Positions 1-11,420 of a stretch of DNA of 64,000 nucleotides are shown piece after piece. Within the stretch, counting starts at the first letter, position 1. Each line of letters opens with the position of its first letter. Both the position numbers and the translations under genes were made by a program. The stretch covers positions 17,118,907-17,182,906 of the forward strand of contig NC_068351.1 of NCBI RefSeq assembly GCF_014633365.1, read 5' to 3'. The notes beneath the pieces are model-generated. The model saw nothing but the letters and a program-made list of their open reading frames with translations, made no database searches and had not been told where the DNA came from. Source of the stretch: Diospyros lotus. Taxonomy: Eukaryota > Streptophyta > Magnoliopsida > Ericales > Ebenaceae.

Positions 1-500
1 ATTGTTTGCAATTGCTAGATCATCTCGTTTCTATCCATAAGTCTCTCCTTGATCATCCATGAGTTGTATATATAAGCATCCATAAAGATTGAAGAAGAAA
101 CTAGCCGTTTTTGTGACCGTTGGAGTTGAAAAACTAGCCGTTATAAAATTTTGTGAAACACAATAGTCGACAAAGAAAAGGATTAGTTGACTATTTTTAC
201 ATGTAAAGCAAGAAATAGTCGACAGACAAAACGAATAGTCAACTATCTTATAACACAAATTTTCAATAGTCGACAGACACATTCCAATAGTCGACAGATG
301 CAAAAATGTGAAGAAAATTTTGAAACTTATGAACAAAAATAGTTGACCGACCAAAAGGCATAGTCGACTATCCTTACTCGATAGTCGACAGATGCTAAAA
401 TAGTCGACAGATGCTTTGAATAGTTGACAGATCAAACAAAATAGTCGATTATTTTCAGGCATAGTCAACAGAATGAAAAACATAGTCGACTATATTTTTG
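1..500 (-). repeat. Partial LTR-like region with TAGTCGAC motif array
   Basis: Between about 130 and 490 the 8-mer TAGTCGAC occurs about eight times, sometimes as the full palindrome TAGTCGACTA, with further variants TAGTTGAC and TAGTCAAC. To the left lie two AGCCGTT words and, near 70, a TATATATAAG stretch that reads as a TATA box on the minus strand. The same order (motif array, AACGGCTA-like word, TATA) is seen on the plus strand in the copia LTR at 15586-17698. I infer a related LTR in minus orientation, cut by the window edge. Its other boundary was not found. Confidence 0.5.
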
Positions 501-2029
501 AAAAGATTGAAAATTTATCAAATCCTTATTTGATTCTTTTGAATCCTCATTTTGATTATTTTGAAAGCTCATTTTGATTATTTTGAAAGCAAGTTGAGAT
601 TATCAAAAGTATATTTTGAAACAAATCTCTCTCAACAAGCCATACTCAATATTTCCTCTATAGGATTTCATATCTTGCTTTAAGACTTATATACTAAAAA
701 TTCATTTTCTCATTCATATAATCCACACAGATTGATTTTCATATATTGATTTTCATATAGTCATTATCAAAACCATTTTATTACTCAAAAGTAAAATATC
801 ACAACCATTTAAATCTTCTTTCCATGGAATTCATTTTTCAAGGGGGTGAGATAGTTTTTGTTTTCTAGGCAATATTACCTAGAATTAAATTTTAGATAAT
901 GCAATCAAACACATCTTTATTGTTATTTTTTTTGTTAGTTCAGATAAGTTCAACCATAGATCTAACAAGCACTATAAGTAAACATTTTTTAAAATTAGAA
1001 TAAATTCTCATTCATCTAAACAACAAACATTACAATAATTTATAAATAGAGATTCAGTACAAAAATTCTACTATAAACATTTGCATCATATCATTATCTC
1101 AAAATAATTTTTTTATTATTTTAAATTTTAAATGAGATTGCAGAGATCAGTGAGATTATTCACGTTTTAGAGGAAAAATATATATACACATATGAAAAAA
1201 AAAATCAAATTAATGTATTGATCAATGATCATAGATTTATAAATAGAGATTCAATACAAAAAATCTACTATAAACATTTGGATCATATCATTATCTCAAA
1301 GTAATTTTTTTATTATTTTAAATTTTAAATGAGATTGTAGAGATCAGTGAGATCATTTACGTTCTAGAGCAAAAAAATATATATACATATATGAAAAAAA
1401 ATCAAATTAATGTATTGATTAATGATCATATGGACAAATGCATCCAAAAGGACAAAATATTACTTAAATAATTTTGATATATGCTTTCTATACAAGTCAA
1501 GAAGTACTTCTCAAAAATTATATATAAATTCCTAAAATAAATTTATTCTATGGTTGGAATGGATACACCAAATTGTTTGTAATATTCTATAATTCTATAT
1601 GTATAAATCAATCGACCAAGATTTATGAAGAATCCCACTATCAGCACAACCAGAGATCGTATATTTGACAGTACTTGATATGTCTTATAAAGTAAAAATG
1701 AAACTAAAAATCTAACAATTAATTAATATCAAGTACCTCCAACATTTATAGTGAAAATTAAAAAACATAAATAAATAGCACAGAGATTCAATAGAATAAT
1801 TTTGATCAATGAGAAGTATAATTTTTAATTATATATTTTATTTATTTGTGTATTTATATTTTTTTATTTTTAAAAAATAATTTATATGAAATTAATTATA
1901 TTTTCCCATTTATATGATTTAATTTAATTAATGAAAATATTTTATTTTTTAATTTTTACATTCTAACATGATTTAAGATAATTAAATTTTAATATAATTT
2001 TATTTAAATAAAAAATATATTTTAGTGAC
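501..2029. other. AT-rich non-coding stretch
   Basis: I see no coding frame longer than chance and no recognisable domain. The stretch is strongly AT-rich and holds the 197-bp tandem duplication listed separately. It may be part of the CACTA element ending at 2443, but no left CACTA terminus could be found here. Confidence 0.4.
1039..1428. repeat. Tandem duplication, period about 197 bp
   Basis: The sequence starting TTTATAAATAGAGATTCA at 1039 recurs at 1236 with scattered substitutions and runs to about 1428. Both copies contain the words ATCATATCATTATCTCAAA and GAGATCAGTGAGAT and end near AATGATCATA. Both contain TATAAATAG, but no promoter role is shown. Confidence 0.8.
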
Positions 2030-2443
2030 GAGTTGTCATCGCTAATTTAATTTTATTTAAATAAAATATATAACTTTTTTAAGTTAAAAATATATTTTAG
2101 TGACGGGGTTTCTGTCGCTAATAAAATTTTAATTTAATTTTATTTAAATAAATATATAATTTTTTTAAATTAAAAAAATATTTTAGTGATAGGGTCACCT
2201 ATCTCTGATCAGCGAAGGGGTCACCCCGTCACAGATCAGCGACAGGTGACCCGTCACAAATTAGTGACGGGGTCACCCCATCGCTAATTCCGTAACTAAA
2301 ACGTTTGTCCCTAAATTTTAGCGATGCTAGTTTTAGTAACGGATTTTTTCTATCACTAAATCCGTCACTAAAATTTTTAGTGATGGATTTTCTTGTTTTA
2401 GTGACGGATTCTCCCGTCACTAAATTACAGATTTTTTGTAGTG
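2030..2443. mobile_element. CACTA (En/Spm) transposon terminus
   Basis: The right edge at 2443 reads, on the minus strand, CACTACAAAAAATCTG, the classic CACTA terminal sequence. Inside it the subterminal word TTAGTGACGG and its complement CCGTCACTAAA recur in both orientations between 2030 and 2430, as subterminal transposase-binding repeats do in this superfamily. No transposase is recognisable and no left CACTA end was found, so this is either a truncated element or a non-autonomous one whose left end has decayed. Confidence 0.8.
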
Positions 2444-3683
2444 AGAGGTAATCGAGCAACCTCAAATTGGTTGTGAAAGAGGAACAAAAAGCTTTTGCTT
2501 GGCTTTTTTTACTCTCGGTTTTTCTTTTATCCCTTTTTGCTTCTCTCTTGGAAAATCATAGGTGTGTGATTGTTATGCGTAATAGACACACATGTGTTGA
2601 TGGTACGAAATCCTTAGGTTAGCACGAGAAGATGTGAGCGGATGTACTACATTACACCCTAGGTGTGGACGGACTAAGACCACCATGATGTGAGGTGGAT
2701 TCAGTCTCGATACAGAAATAGTTTTTGTATCTTACTTAACATCGAACATCAAGTATTTATTTATTGTATTTTATATGATAAACTAAAGTGTTGCTTAAAT
2801 ATCAAAATTGTGTATGTTGTGTCTATTTATTGCTCCCGCTGTGTAGGTTTGATGCACATAAAATTTTTAATTTTACCCATACTACCATACATGAATTCCT
2901 TTAGGCACGGCATGCCTATTTGTGGACTAGAAGATGGTTGAGAAGAAGCCATGAGGTTTACCTCAAAAGTGTAAGTTTTGGGGAGGGAAAAATTCTTCAG
3001 GAGCAAAGTCTTCTAGAGACTTAGAGTCTTTAGCGAAGTCAAAAGGCTTGCAAAGTCTTTGGAAGGGTCAGAAGACTCTTCGAGAGCTCTAGATGACTCT
3101 AGCTCTTCGAGAAGAAAGGTAGAAGTGTGGCCCATCAGGGACCCACCATATATTTATAGCTTGAGCCTTTGGAAGCCTAAGCATTGCGAAATTCATCCAG
3201 AGACTTTTCCCTCCGATGACTCGATCTGGAATTAATTCAAGTCAATCCGCATCCCAGCTTTCGTGTATCAGACACCCATGCTTTACTTTTTCCTTTGACT
3301 TGTAGCCAAAGGCAAGAGTGGGGAGTTATTGTTGTGGGGTGCTCTAGGGAAATCAAAGCCAAAAATCCCAAAGTTCATAGAAAATATTTCAAGTATGGCG
3401 AAGATCCGAATGACCCTAAAGAGTTTTTTGAGGTAAGTCTCCTAGAGCCTCCGAAGAGTCTCCGAGACAGTCTAGCCCTTGGCATCCCCAAAGCCTAAGA
3501 CTCATTCAGAGTCTTTCAGGCCCAAGACATCTGATGACTCCTAAAAGTCTTCAAACCCATTGGGAGGATACTCATTGGGGGACACTGACCCTGAAGATAT
3601 CTTTAAACCCTCTGGCCTTTTCTGATGCATTTTCCTTAGAGAGTCGGGAGACTCATATCAACATACCACGCGTCACGTGGACC
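2444..3683. other. LTR-like non-coding debris
   Basis: No gene is visible. From about 2990 to 3660 the words GAGTCTT and GACTCTT recur many times together with TTCGAGA. Near 3310 the phrase GTGGGGAGTTATTGTTGTGGGG resembles what I recall from plant gypsy (Tat/Ogre-type) LTRs. I treat it as an old LTR fragment of unknown orientation, cut on the right by the hAT element. Confidence 0.35.
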
Positions 3684-5020
3684 CAAGGGCTAATCTACCG
3701 TGTGGGCAGGGGGGGCAATTGCCCCCTAAGCTTAGACAAAATTAAAAATATATATTATATTTATTTTAAATTTATATTTTCCCCCTAATCTCTCTCTCTC
3801 TCCCCCCCCCTTACTTTCACCCTCACCCTACCACCACCGAGAATCTAGAAAAGCTGTCCCCTCCCAATCAAATTAAAAATTATAATAATTATATTTACTT
3901 TAAATTTTGTCTCCCACTAATCTCTCTCCTCCCCACACCAACAAAATTAAACATTATAATAATTATATTTATTTTAAATTTTATTCCTTACTAATCTCTT
4001 TCTTCCCCCACCCACCGTCTCCTCCACCCTTCTGGTCGAAAATCTAAAAGCCCAAATGCCATTTTCTCGATCTCTCTCATTTTTATTTTCTCTCAAGAAT
4101 ATATTTTTAAATCATTGATTTTGTAAAATCTAACCGTCTGGTCTTGGATTTGATCGTATTTTCACCGTGAAAGTGGCCCCAATCTATAAGAAGGTAAGTC
4201 TTTTAGAATTTTCAATAATTATTTTTACTTTTTTAGTATAGATCGATGATATATATTTCAAGTTTTAGTTAGGTACTATTGTAATTGACTGCTAGGGACG
4301 TTTTAGATTCTTTTTCAAGGATATGTAGTGGATATGTTTTGAGAAAAAAAATAATCCTAGCAACTTTTATTTAGTTATGTACTGTTGTAATTGTAAATAT
4401 GTTAGAAAAAATTAATCACATGAAAGAAGAAATAAAATTTAAAATATTTCAAGTTTCTTTATAACTATCATTTATAGGAACTAAATAATAGCATTAACAT
4501 TTCTTTACATGAATTATAATAATTTTTTTTATTTAGATATGAAAAAATTTCTCATAAAAAGAACAAGGCCAGAGCAAAATTCAATTTATGAAGCAAATGG
4601 GATCGAGAACATTCTAAGTATAAGCGTGTTGATTTAAACAATTTTGAAACATATCCAAAATTACGAAAGAGTATTTCTGATTATCATCCTAATAAGAGAG
4701 ATGAAATTTGATAAGCCTATTTATTGAGAGGTCCATGTCAACCACGAGGGCACCACTTTCCACACACAAAAAAAAAAAAAAAACAAGGAAATGAAAGGCG
4801 TCGTTTTTGGCTAGAATAGTTTGATGAGTTCAACAATTGGTTAGAGTATAGCATTGAAAAAGATGCTGCATTTTGTTTGTATTGCTTTCTTATAAGAGAG
4901 TATGTTGGTGAGCAATGCATTGGAGGTGAATCTTTTGTTTCAGGGGGGTTTAAAAATTGGAAGAAAAAAGACAGACTTCAAAAGCATGTAGGAGGCCTCA
5001 TTAGTGCTCACAATCATACT
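3684..5020 (+). mobile_element. 5' part of a hAT transposon, truncated
   Basis: A probable left terminus lies near 3684 (CAAGGGCTAATCTACC followed by a G-run and GCAATTGCCCCC). This arrangement is seen at the ends of plant hAT elements of the TTF-zinc-finger group. A long AT-rich leader with a pyrimidine-rich stretch (3788-3815) precedes the transposase remnant. The element stops abruptly at 5020 where Tat-1 begins. The sequence right of Tat-1 does not continue the transposase, so the right half was lost. Confidence 0.55.
4539..5020 (+). pseudogene. hAT transposase N-terminal fragment (TTF-type zinc finger)
   Basis: In-frame pieces read KFLIKRTRPEQNSIYEANG at the start, then NWLEYSIEKDAAFCLYCFLI, then GGFKNWKKKDRLQKHVGG and SAHNH. 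This order matches the TTF-type zinc finger region at the start of plant hAT transposases: a W-F-N-W stretch, a CxxC pair here seen as CLYC, and a GF.NWKK motif followed by a conserved H. A poly-A run near 4770 and in-frame stops interrupt the reading. The DUF4371 core and the C-terminal hAT dimerisation domain are absent because the frame is cut by Tat-1 at 5021. It cannot encode an active transposase. Confidence 0.7.
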
Positions 5021-8000
5021 TGTTATGGGTGCTTTCCGGATAGAGTTAAGCAGGATGGACTCGACCCAACAGGCCAGCCCAATCTCCCGAAGCCCAATAG
5101 GCCCAAGGCCGAGGTCATCAGAGCAAGGCTGCATGTTACCGAAACCCAAGCTCAGATCGCAGAACCAAGCGAGCTCCCAGTGATGCTTTCAGCGCTCTAG
5201 CCAAACAGTTCAGCTCCCATAACAAAAAGACCATAGAATAGTCAGAGGCGATATCCACCTGCCTCATCTGAGGAAAATCAAATCCCTAAAATCACAACGT
5301 TCATTTCTGATAATTCGAAGACGATAAGGAAATGCATTCCACGGAGCAGAATCCTTCTACATTTAGAATCATTCAAATTGTAAACACTCCACTGTAACAC
5401 CCCATGTTGATGGTGTTAAGAGAATGAGAAAGGAAGTGAGAAACTTTCAAAATTCCCTTGAGAAGATGATAGATCCTCGAGAATGAGGGTGCCCTATGAG
5501 AGGGGTATTTTGATAATTTGGATAGTGAAGTCGAATAAAAGGTAATTTTGGATAAATTGGAAATAATTCCTAGGTGGAATTAAGTATGGAAGTGAATTAA
5601 TTTCTCATTTTTGTATTTATGTGGAGATAAATGGGATTAATAATTCGCAAAAGGGCATTTTAGTAATTTGGAGTGAAATTCCATAAAGGAATTAGATTAT
5701 GAAAAATGAAAAAAATAGAGAATATTCAATTATGAGAGAAAATAATTAATTTTTTCTAAATTGGTGAATTAATGCGGTGATGCCACATGGATGGCTTGGA
5801 TTGAAGCTTGGAAGCCAATGTCAGTGTCTAAGGGTGACACTTGTCAAGCTCTTGTTCAAGATAATGAAGAGATTTAAATAAATGCAAAAGAAATAATTTT
5901 AGTCTTTTAAGCATTTAATGAGAGGCATAATTATGGTGAATTAAAGAAAATCCAAAAGTAAATGGTATTTAGTCACCATTAATACCTTGGAAAATATGGG
6001 GATTTAATTAATTGGAAAGGTATTGAATTATGTCTCTCATATGTGATATGTGAAATTTGTCCCGTTTTAATAAATAGAAAATAAATGGGAAAGGTTGGAA
6101 AATTGGCATTCTTGAAATTAGTCAAGAATTTATTATATTGAGAAAATCCTATTATTGGAAATCCCAATACTTGATCCAAGGGTGGATATTTGGTCTTGAA
6201 ATTGGGAATAGATCCAATGGCCATTAAGGAGTCTTGGAAGTGGGCAAGGATTGCCAAATGGGTTTAGAAATTTCAAGAGAAAGAGGATGAGTGGTGGAGA
6301 TTTAATCTCCAAATTAAATTAAAGGCTAGGATTAAATCCTAGCAAAACACTTGGATTGTGGTTGTTTGAATGGTTGAGATCTTCTATTGGAAAGTATATG
6401 AAATTTAATGGATGAGATTAAAGAAGGCAAGAGCACATGGATTGTGCTTTCTTGTGTGGTTAGGATCTTATCTTGGAAAGTGAATGAGATTCAAGGGTGG
6501 ATATTTCACAAGTCTAAGTGGCATGGATTAAGCTATTTTTGTGGTTGAGATTTATTCTCACCAAATAAATCCAATGGCTAGGATTTATTCTTGAAGGATC
6601 GGGTGCTAGTATAAATGGGCTAATATATGGAAACCCTAATCTTTTTGGAAAATTTTAGTGAGAGAAATGGAAGAAGTCTCCCATCTTGTAGAGAGATTAG
6701 AATGGGAGAAGAAAGAGAAAAAGAAAGGAAAGAAAGAAGAAAATGAAGAAAGGTAAGTATTCTTCCTTAGGGTAATATGTAAGTTCATTTTGTTTCATTT
6801 AATGGTGGCTTACTTTCTTTAAATCTTGTTTCAAGGATCTTTTAAGGAGAAGAGTTGGAAATGAAGCTAGGAAGTTCTTGAAGCTTCAAAGAATGGAAAG
6901 AGGTAAGGGATAGCCCCATGGGATGGTGGCTCGCAAGGTTGTAAGTATGGTTCATGAACTTATATGTGTGCATTGGCATGTTGTTTGTGTTCAAGGACCT
7001 ATGGCCATGAGGTTGTGTCGGGTAGGGTAGGTTAAAGCCTCAAACTAAGGTGGTTGTGAAGATGTGGAAGCCCTAACTTTGTTGTATTGCATGCATTGGC
7101 ATCATATTTTATATTCATATTCATGCTTATTGTCATTGCACCCTTACTAAGCTTAATAGCTCATGAGGTTTTACCCTCACATGTAGGTTGTTAAGGCATG
7201 AGAAAGTCAAGGAAAAGATGGGATAGCATGTGGATGCATGAGAATGAAGAGTCAAGATCATTGTATGGCTTATGGAAGCATATTTTGTTGTATTTGATTC
7301 ATGTTGTAATAAGCACCATGGGTGGGTGTAAGGAGTATTATTTTTTTTGTGAAAACTTTTTGTGGAAAAAAATGGGTATTTTGATGTGTGTGAAATCTGG
7401 AAAATTTGGACTAAAAAGGGCCAAGAAAGATTTTGAGTCTAGTAGGTGGGCCGCAATGGGCACACTGGGGCCACGATAGGCAGCAGCGTAGGGCACGCAT
7501 GTAGCAGGTGCGGGCGCGCAGGCCGCTGGGGTGCGAGGGGCTGGGGGGGCGCTGGGTGCTGGGTGCGCGCGAGCGCTGGGCCTGCTGCTGGCTCATGTTG
7601 CCACCACCCAGATGAGCCCAGTGTGGGCCCCGGGCATGCCAGTAGGTCTCACCGGCCAATTTTCTTGAAAATTTGGGATGTTTGGGCCATTTTGGAATAA
7701 ATTTTGGGCCCCGGAGCAAATTTAAAAATAAAGGGATTTTTTGGGTAATTTTGGAGATAAATGCCGAATTCTTTTTAGAAAATGAAAATATTGAATTTTT
7801 CCTTGAATTTTGGGAAAATGTATGGGTTGTTGGAATTTTGAAATATATGGAGCTCGATGGAATTCTTGGAAAAAAGAAGAATTAAAAATAATAAAAATGA
7901 TGATTGAACAAGTTTAATGAAAATTAATTAAACCAAGTGTGGTATGGTTAAAGCCCAAATCTGTTAGTCGATCCTGGGATTGAGGGAAGGGAAGGACGAA

Positions 8001-8350
8001 GCCTAGTTCCCATATAGGGCATTTCGTGTTGAAACATAGTCCGCCCTTCACAAATGGCCTCTCATGTGAGCAGTTCAGATGATTGTTCACGAGTGGCACC
8101 CGTAAGTGGAATCGAGGCGTCACACCCACTCTATAAAAAGGGGTCCATATCATCATTGTAAAAGAGGACAAACAATACTATACTATTACTCTGCCAGAAT
8201 AACCAGAGAAACAGCCGTGGACTAGGCATCTTTCAGACCGAACTACGTAAAAATCCTCTTATGTGCTTTTTATTCTTTGTTTTGTTCTGTTTTTTTCCTT
8301 TAGTCTCGTGTTTGTTGCTTTGATGCGGGTTCTCGAACTCCGGTCGACCA
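5021..8350 (+). repeat. Tat-1 5' LTR, interrupted by a solo LTR
   Basis: LTR sequence occupies 5021-5392 and 8130-8350, together 593 bp, equal to the 3' LTR. It begins TGTTATGGG and ends GGTCGACCA. The core promoter TCTATAAAAAGGGG lies at about 8129-8142, directly to the right of the nested insertion. RT-coding sequence follows almost immediately after 8350, with no primer binding site in between. Confidence 0.85.
5393..8124 (+). mobile_element. Solo LTR of a TGTAACACCCC-type gypsy element
   Basis: The insert starts TGTAACACCCC and ends GGCGTCACA, so the ends form an imperfect inverted repeat. The flanks are TCCAC (5388-5392) and CCCAC (8125-8129), a 4-of-5 target duplication. Comparison with the uninterrupted 3' LTR of Tat-1 shows the exact insertion site. 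No gag or pol is present. A TATA-like TATAAATGG near 6610 and a downstream purine-rich leader suggest plus orientation. A GC-rich patch at 7440-7640 stands out, and frames in it look fortuitous. Confidence 0.85.
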
Positions 8351-8352
8351 AT

Positions 8353-9620
8353 TTCATGATTTGGGGGAGATGTTTAAGATCCTCAAGAGCTATCAAATGA
8401 AGCTCAATCCGCTCAAGTGTACTTTTGGGGTGGCCTTTGAAATTTTTTTGAGTTTTATGGTGAATAATAGAGGCATTAAGGCTAATCTAAAGAAAATAAG
8501 AGCCTTGCTGGATATGAGGTTGCCCGTACGGATAAAAGATGTGTAAAGCCTCACTGGCCTGGTCGCCGCCCTGAGCCGATTTATTTCTAAGGCGACTGAT
8601 AAATGCATCCTATTCTTCGAGATGCTGAAAAAGGCACATAATTTCCAGTGGACAGAAAAATATGAGGTCGCCTTCTAGTAGCTAAAAGAGTATATGGGAT
8701 GAGCTTCGCTCCTCGCTAAGCCCAAAAATGGAGAAAAACTGATTATATACTTGGGAGTGTCTTAGCATGCTCTTAGTGCGACCCTTGTTCGGGGGGAAGA
8801 TGGGGTGCAGTACCCCGTATATTACTTCAACAAGAGGCTGGTGGATGTGGAGACAAGGTACATGCCAATGGAAAAGCTTGCGTATTATCTGGTGATGGCA
8901 TTAAGGAAGCTGTGGCCCTATTTTTAGGCTCATCAGATTGAGGTCCTTACCAAGTACTCGCTGAGGCAGATCTCGTAGAAGCCAGACACCTTGGGTCACT
9001 TACTGAAGTGGGCTATTAAGCTTGCCCAGTTCGATATAGAGTATAAACCGAGGACAACGATAAAGGGGCAAGCATTGATAGATTTTATTGTTTAGTTCAC
9101 TAGGCCAGTTGAATTGGAAGCGGAGTGCTCGAAAGGATCGTCGTGGGAACTATATGTGGACGGATCATCAAGTGAACAAGGGGCAGGAGCTGGAGTCACG
9201 TTGATAAGCCTCGAGGACTACAGAATCCTCTGTGCCTTGAGATTCAATTTTCGAGCCACTAATAATGAAGCTGAGTACAAGGCACTACTGGCAGGACTCC
9301 GTTTAGCAAATGAGGTGCGAGCGGAGGCCCTTGTAATTTTCAGCAATTCTCAGTTGGTTGTTAGTCAGATATGGAGAGAATACCAACCCAGGGGATAAAA
9401 AATGGCTGCATACTTGCATAAAGTACGCAAGCTCCTAAGTGCCTTCAAGAAGTATGAGATACACCAGATTTCCCGTTCTCAGAACTCTTATGCAGATGCA
9501 CTGGGCCGTTTAGTGACTGCCTGAGATGTAGAATTTTTAGGGGCCATACCAATAGAGTTCTTAGCTGCCCCGAGCACAGAACAACAAGCTAAAATGATGG
9601 TGATCAATGTGCCCCAAGGC
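8353..9620 (+). pseudogene. Tat-1 pol remnant: RT end, RNase H and second RNase H
   Basis: One reading frame runs without indels from the LTR junction. The RT end (QMKLNPLKCTFGV) comes first. Next is the RT connection to RNase H (SLTGLVAALSRFISK, then NGEKLIIYLGVS and YYFNKRLVDVETRYMPMEK), then KPDTLGHLLKWAIKLAQFDIEY. The second RNase H (9140-9380) shows LYVDGSSSEQGAGAG, ATNNEAEYKALLAGL and an Asn in place of the usual Asp in FSNSQLV. The RT catalytic YxDD half is absent. At least eight in-frame stops are present (8544, 8676, 8679, 8763, 8925, 8976, 9093, 9396, 9522), mostly TAG. The absence of frameshifts with many stops points to decay by point mutation. Confidence 0.85.
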
Positions 9621-10867
9621 TCATGGATGAATCCCATTATGGATTATCTACAAAATGGGAAGCTACAAGAAGATAAGTTAGAAGCACATTGATTGTGAGC
9701 TTGAGTAGCCCGATATTGTGTCTATAACGATAGGGTAAGCAAGAGAGGGTTCACAGCCCCACTTTTGAGATGTATTGATGGCCTTGACTGTCAAACTGTG
9801 TTGGATGAGATTCATGTGGGGTATTGTGGTAATCATGCTAGGGCACTATCACTGGGGTAGAAGGCACTTCAGCAGGGATTTTATAGGCCCACAATAAAGT
9901 AAGATGCAATAGAGCTGGTCAAGAAGTGTGATAAGTGCCAGAGATTTACTAAAGTCCCGCGAGCTCTGCTAGCCTACTTACAGTAGATGAGCAGCCTGTG
10001 ATCATTTGCTATCTGGGGTATGAATCTGATTGGGCTGCTTCCAACAAGCCGCAGAGGGTGTAAGTACGCCATAGTGGTAGTTGACTACTCATCAAGTGGG
10101 CAAAAGCCAAAGAGCTAGCGGAGATCTCCAGTTCAAATGTATAAAAATTTATGTGGGATAACATTATTTGCAGGTTTGGAGTTCCATGACAAATAGTCAT
10201 GGACAACGGAATCTAGTTCACCAGCGAGCAATTCATCCAGTTCTGCGAATCGCTAGGGATCCAGAAGAGTTTCACAGCCATGGACCACCCCCAAGCAACG
10301 GACAGGTCACGGACAGGTCTAGGCTGTCAACAAAATAATCAAGCAGATCTTGAAGATAAAGCTGGAGACTAGAAAGGGGGCCTGGGTGGATGAACTGAAA
10401 ACAGTGCTCTAGCCTATCGAATGACAACTTGAAGAAGGATGGGAGAGACCTTGTTCTCAATGGTGTATGGGTTCGAGACTATGATCCTAGCAGAGCACAA
10501 GGTGACCAGCCAGTGAAGGGCTACCTTTAATCCAAATGACAATAACGAGTTGCTAGTGATAAGTTTAGACCTGCTAGAGGAAGCAAGAGACATAGCTCAC
10601 ATGAGAGTCGCCATCTACTAACAAAGGGTGGCGCGATATTATAATAGGAAGGTCCGAGTTCAACGCTACAATGTCGGAGATCTTGTATTGTGCCTAATAC
10701 TTCCTGGAGCTCGCAAGGCAGGTGACGGCACATTAGGTTCTAATTGGGAAGGACCCTTTGTCATCAAAGAAGACTTGGGAAACAGAGTGTATCACTTGGA
10801 AAATATGGATGGGGCTATTCTCCCACGTGCTTGGAATGCAGAGCACCTCCGTCCTTACTTCCAATGA
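9621..10867 (+). pseudogene. Tat-1 integrase remnant
   Basis: The frame continues with KRGFTAPLLRCID, then a zinc-finger half seen as HVGYCGNHARA and KKCDKCQRF (HHCC type, CxxC intact). The catalytic core is recognisable as MNLIGLLPTSRRGCKYAIVVVDY and then degrades with frameshifts. The C-terminal end (10628-10867) is best preserved: MARYYNRKVRVQRYNVGDLVL, then NWEGPFVIKEDLGNRVYHLE and a terminal NAEHLRPYFQ, the usual end of Tat-lineage pol. Many stops and frameshifts make it non-functional. Confidence 0.8.
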
Positions 10868-11009
10868 ATGTAATTGTTCTTACTTATGCTCCAACTTTTT
10901 GTTAATTCTCATATTTTTGATTGAAATTTATGAATTTTCATTCAATAAGCTTATTGCACTTTATTCTTATTGATATTCAATTGAATGTCCTTAAAAAATT
11001 GGGGGTAGA

Positions 11010-11420
11010 TATACCATGGTTTGCTAGCTGGGGCCCATTCATCTTAGCCATTGTGCTATGGTTTGCGGTTTAATTGAGCATTCATCTTAGTCCTCCACTA
11101 GGTCGTGGTTTGTGAGCTAAGGACCATTCATCTTGACCTAATGTCATGGTTTGGTACCTACTAAGCAACCACTTCCATTAATGATTTCTAGCTAAGGGTT
11201 CACTAGCTGGGGTCCTTTCATCTTAACACAAGTCATGGTCTATGACCTACCCCGGTGTTCTCTCTCAACTCGTTAAACTTATAAAAAGCCATGGTATGTT
11301 AGTTGGAATCAACCTATGATCAACCTGGACATATAGCTTGGTGATGCAAGTTAGTTAAATGGGAGCCATGGTATGTTAGCTGAGATCGCAGTGCGATCTA
11401 CCTGGACATATATCTCGACA
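11010..11420. repeat. Degenerate tandem repeats after pol of Tat-1
   Basis: Units of roughly 60-75 bp built on CATGGTTTG..AGCTGGGGCC.ATTCATCTTA recur from about 11010. A related form built on CCATGGTATGTTAGCTG..ACCTGGACATAT follows at about 11290-11410. Such blocks between pol and the 3' end are known in Tat elements. From 11421 to 12054 I see only AT-rich non-coding sequence. Confidence 0.65.

Noticed and set aside
2229..2465. A 78-codon minus-strand frame at the CACTA end
   Set aside because: It is made of translated subterminal repeats (CCGTCACTAAA), not a protein.
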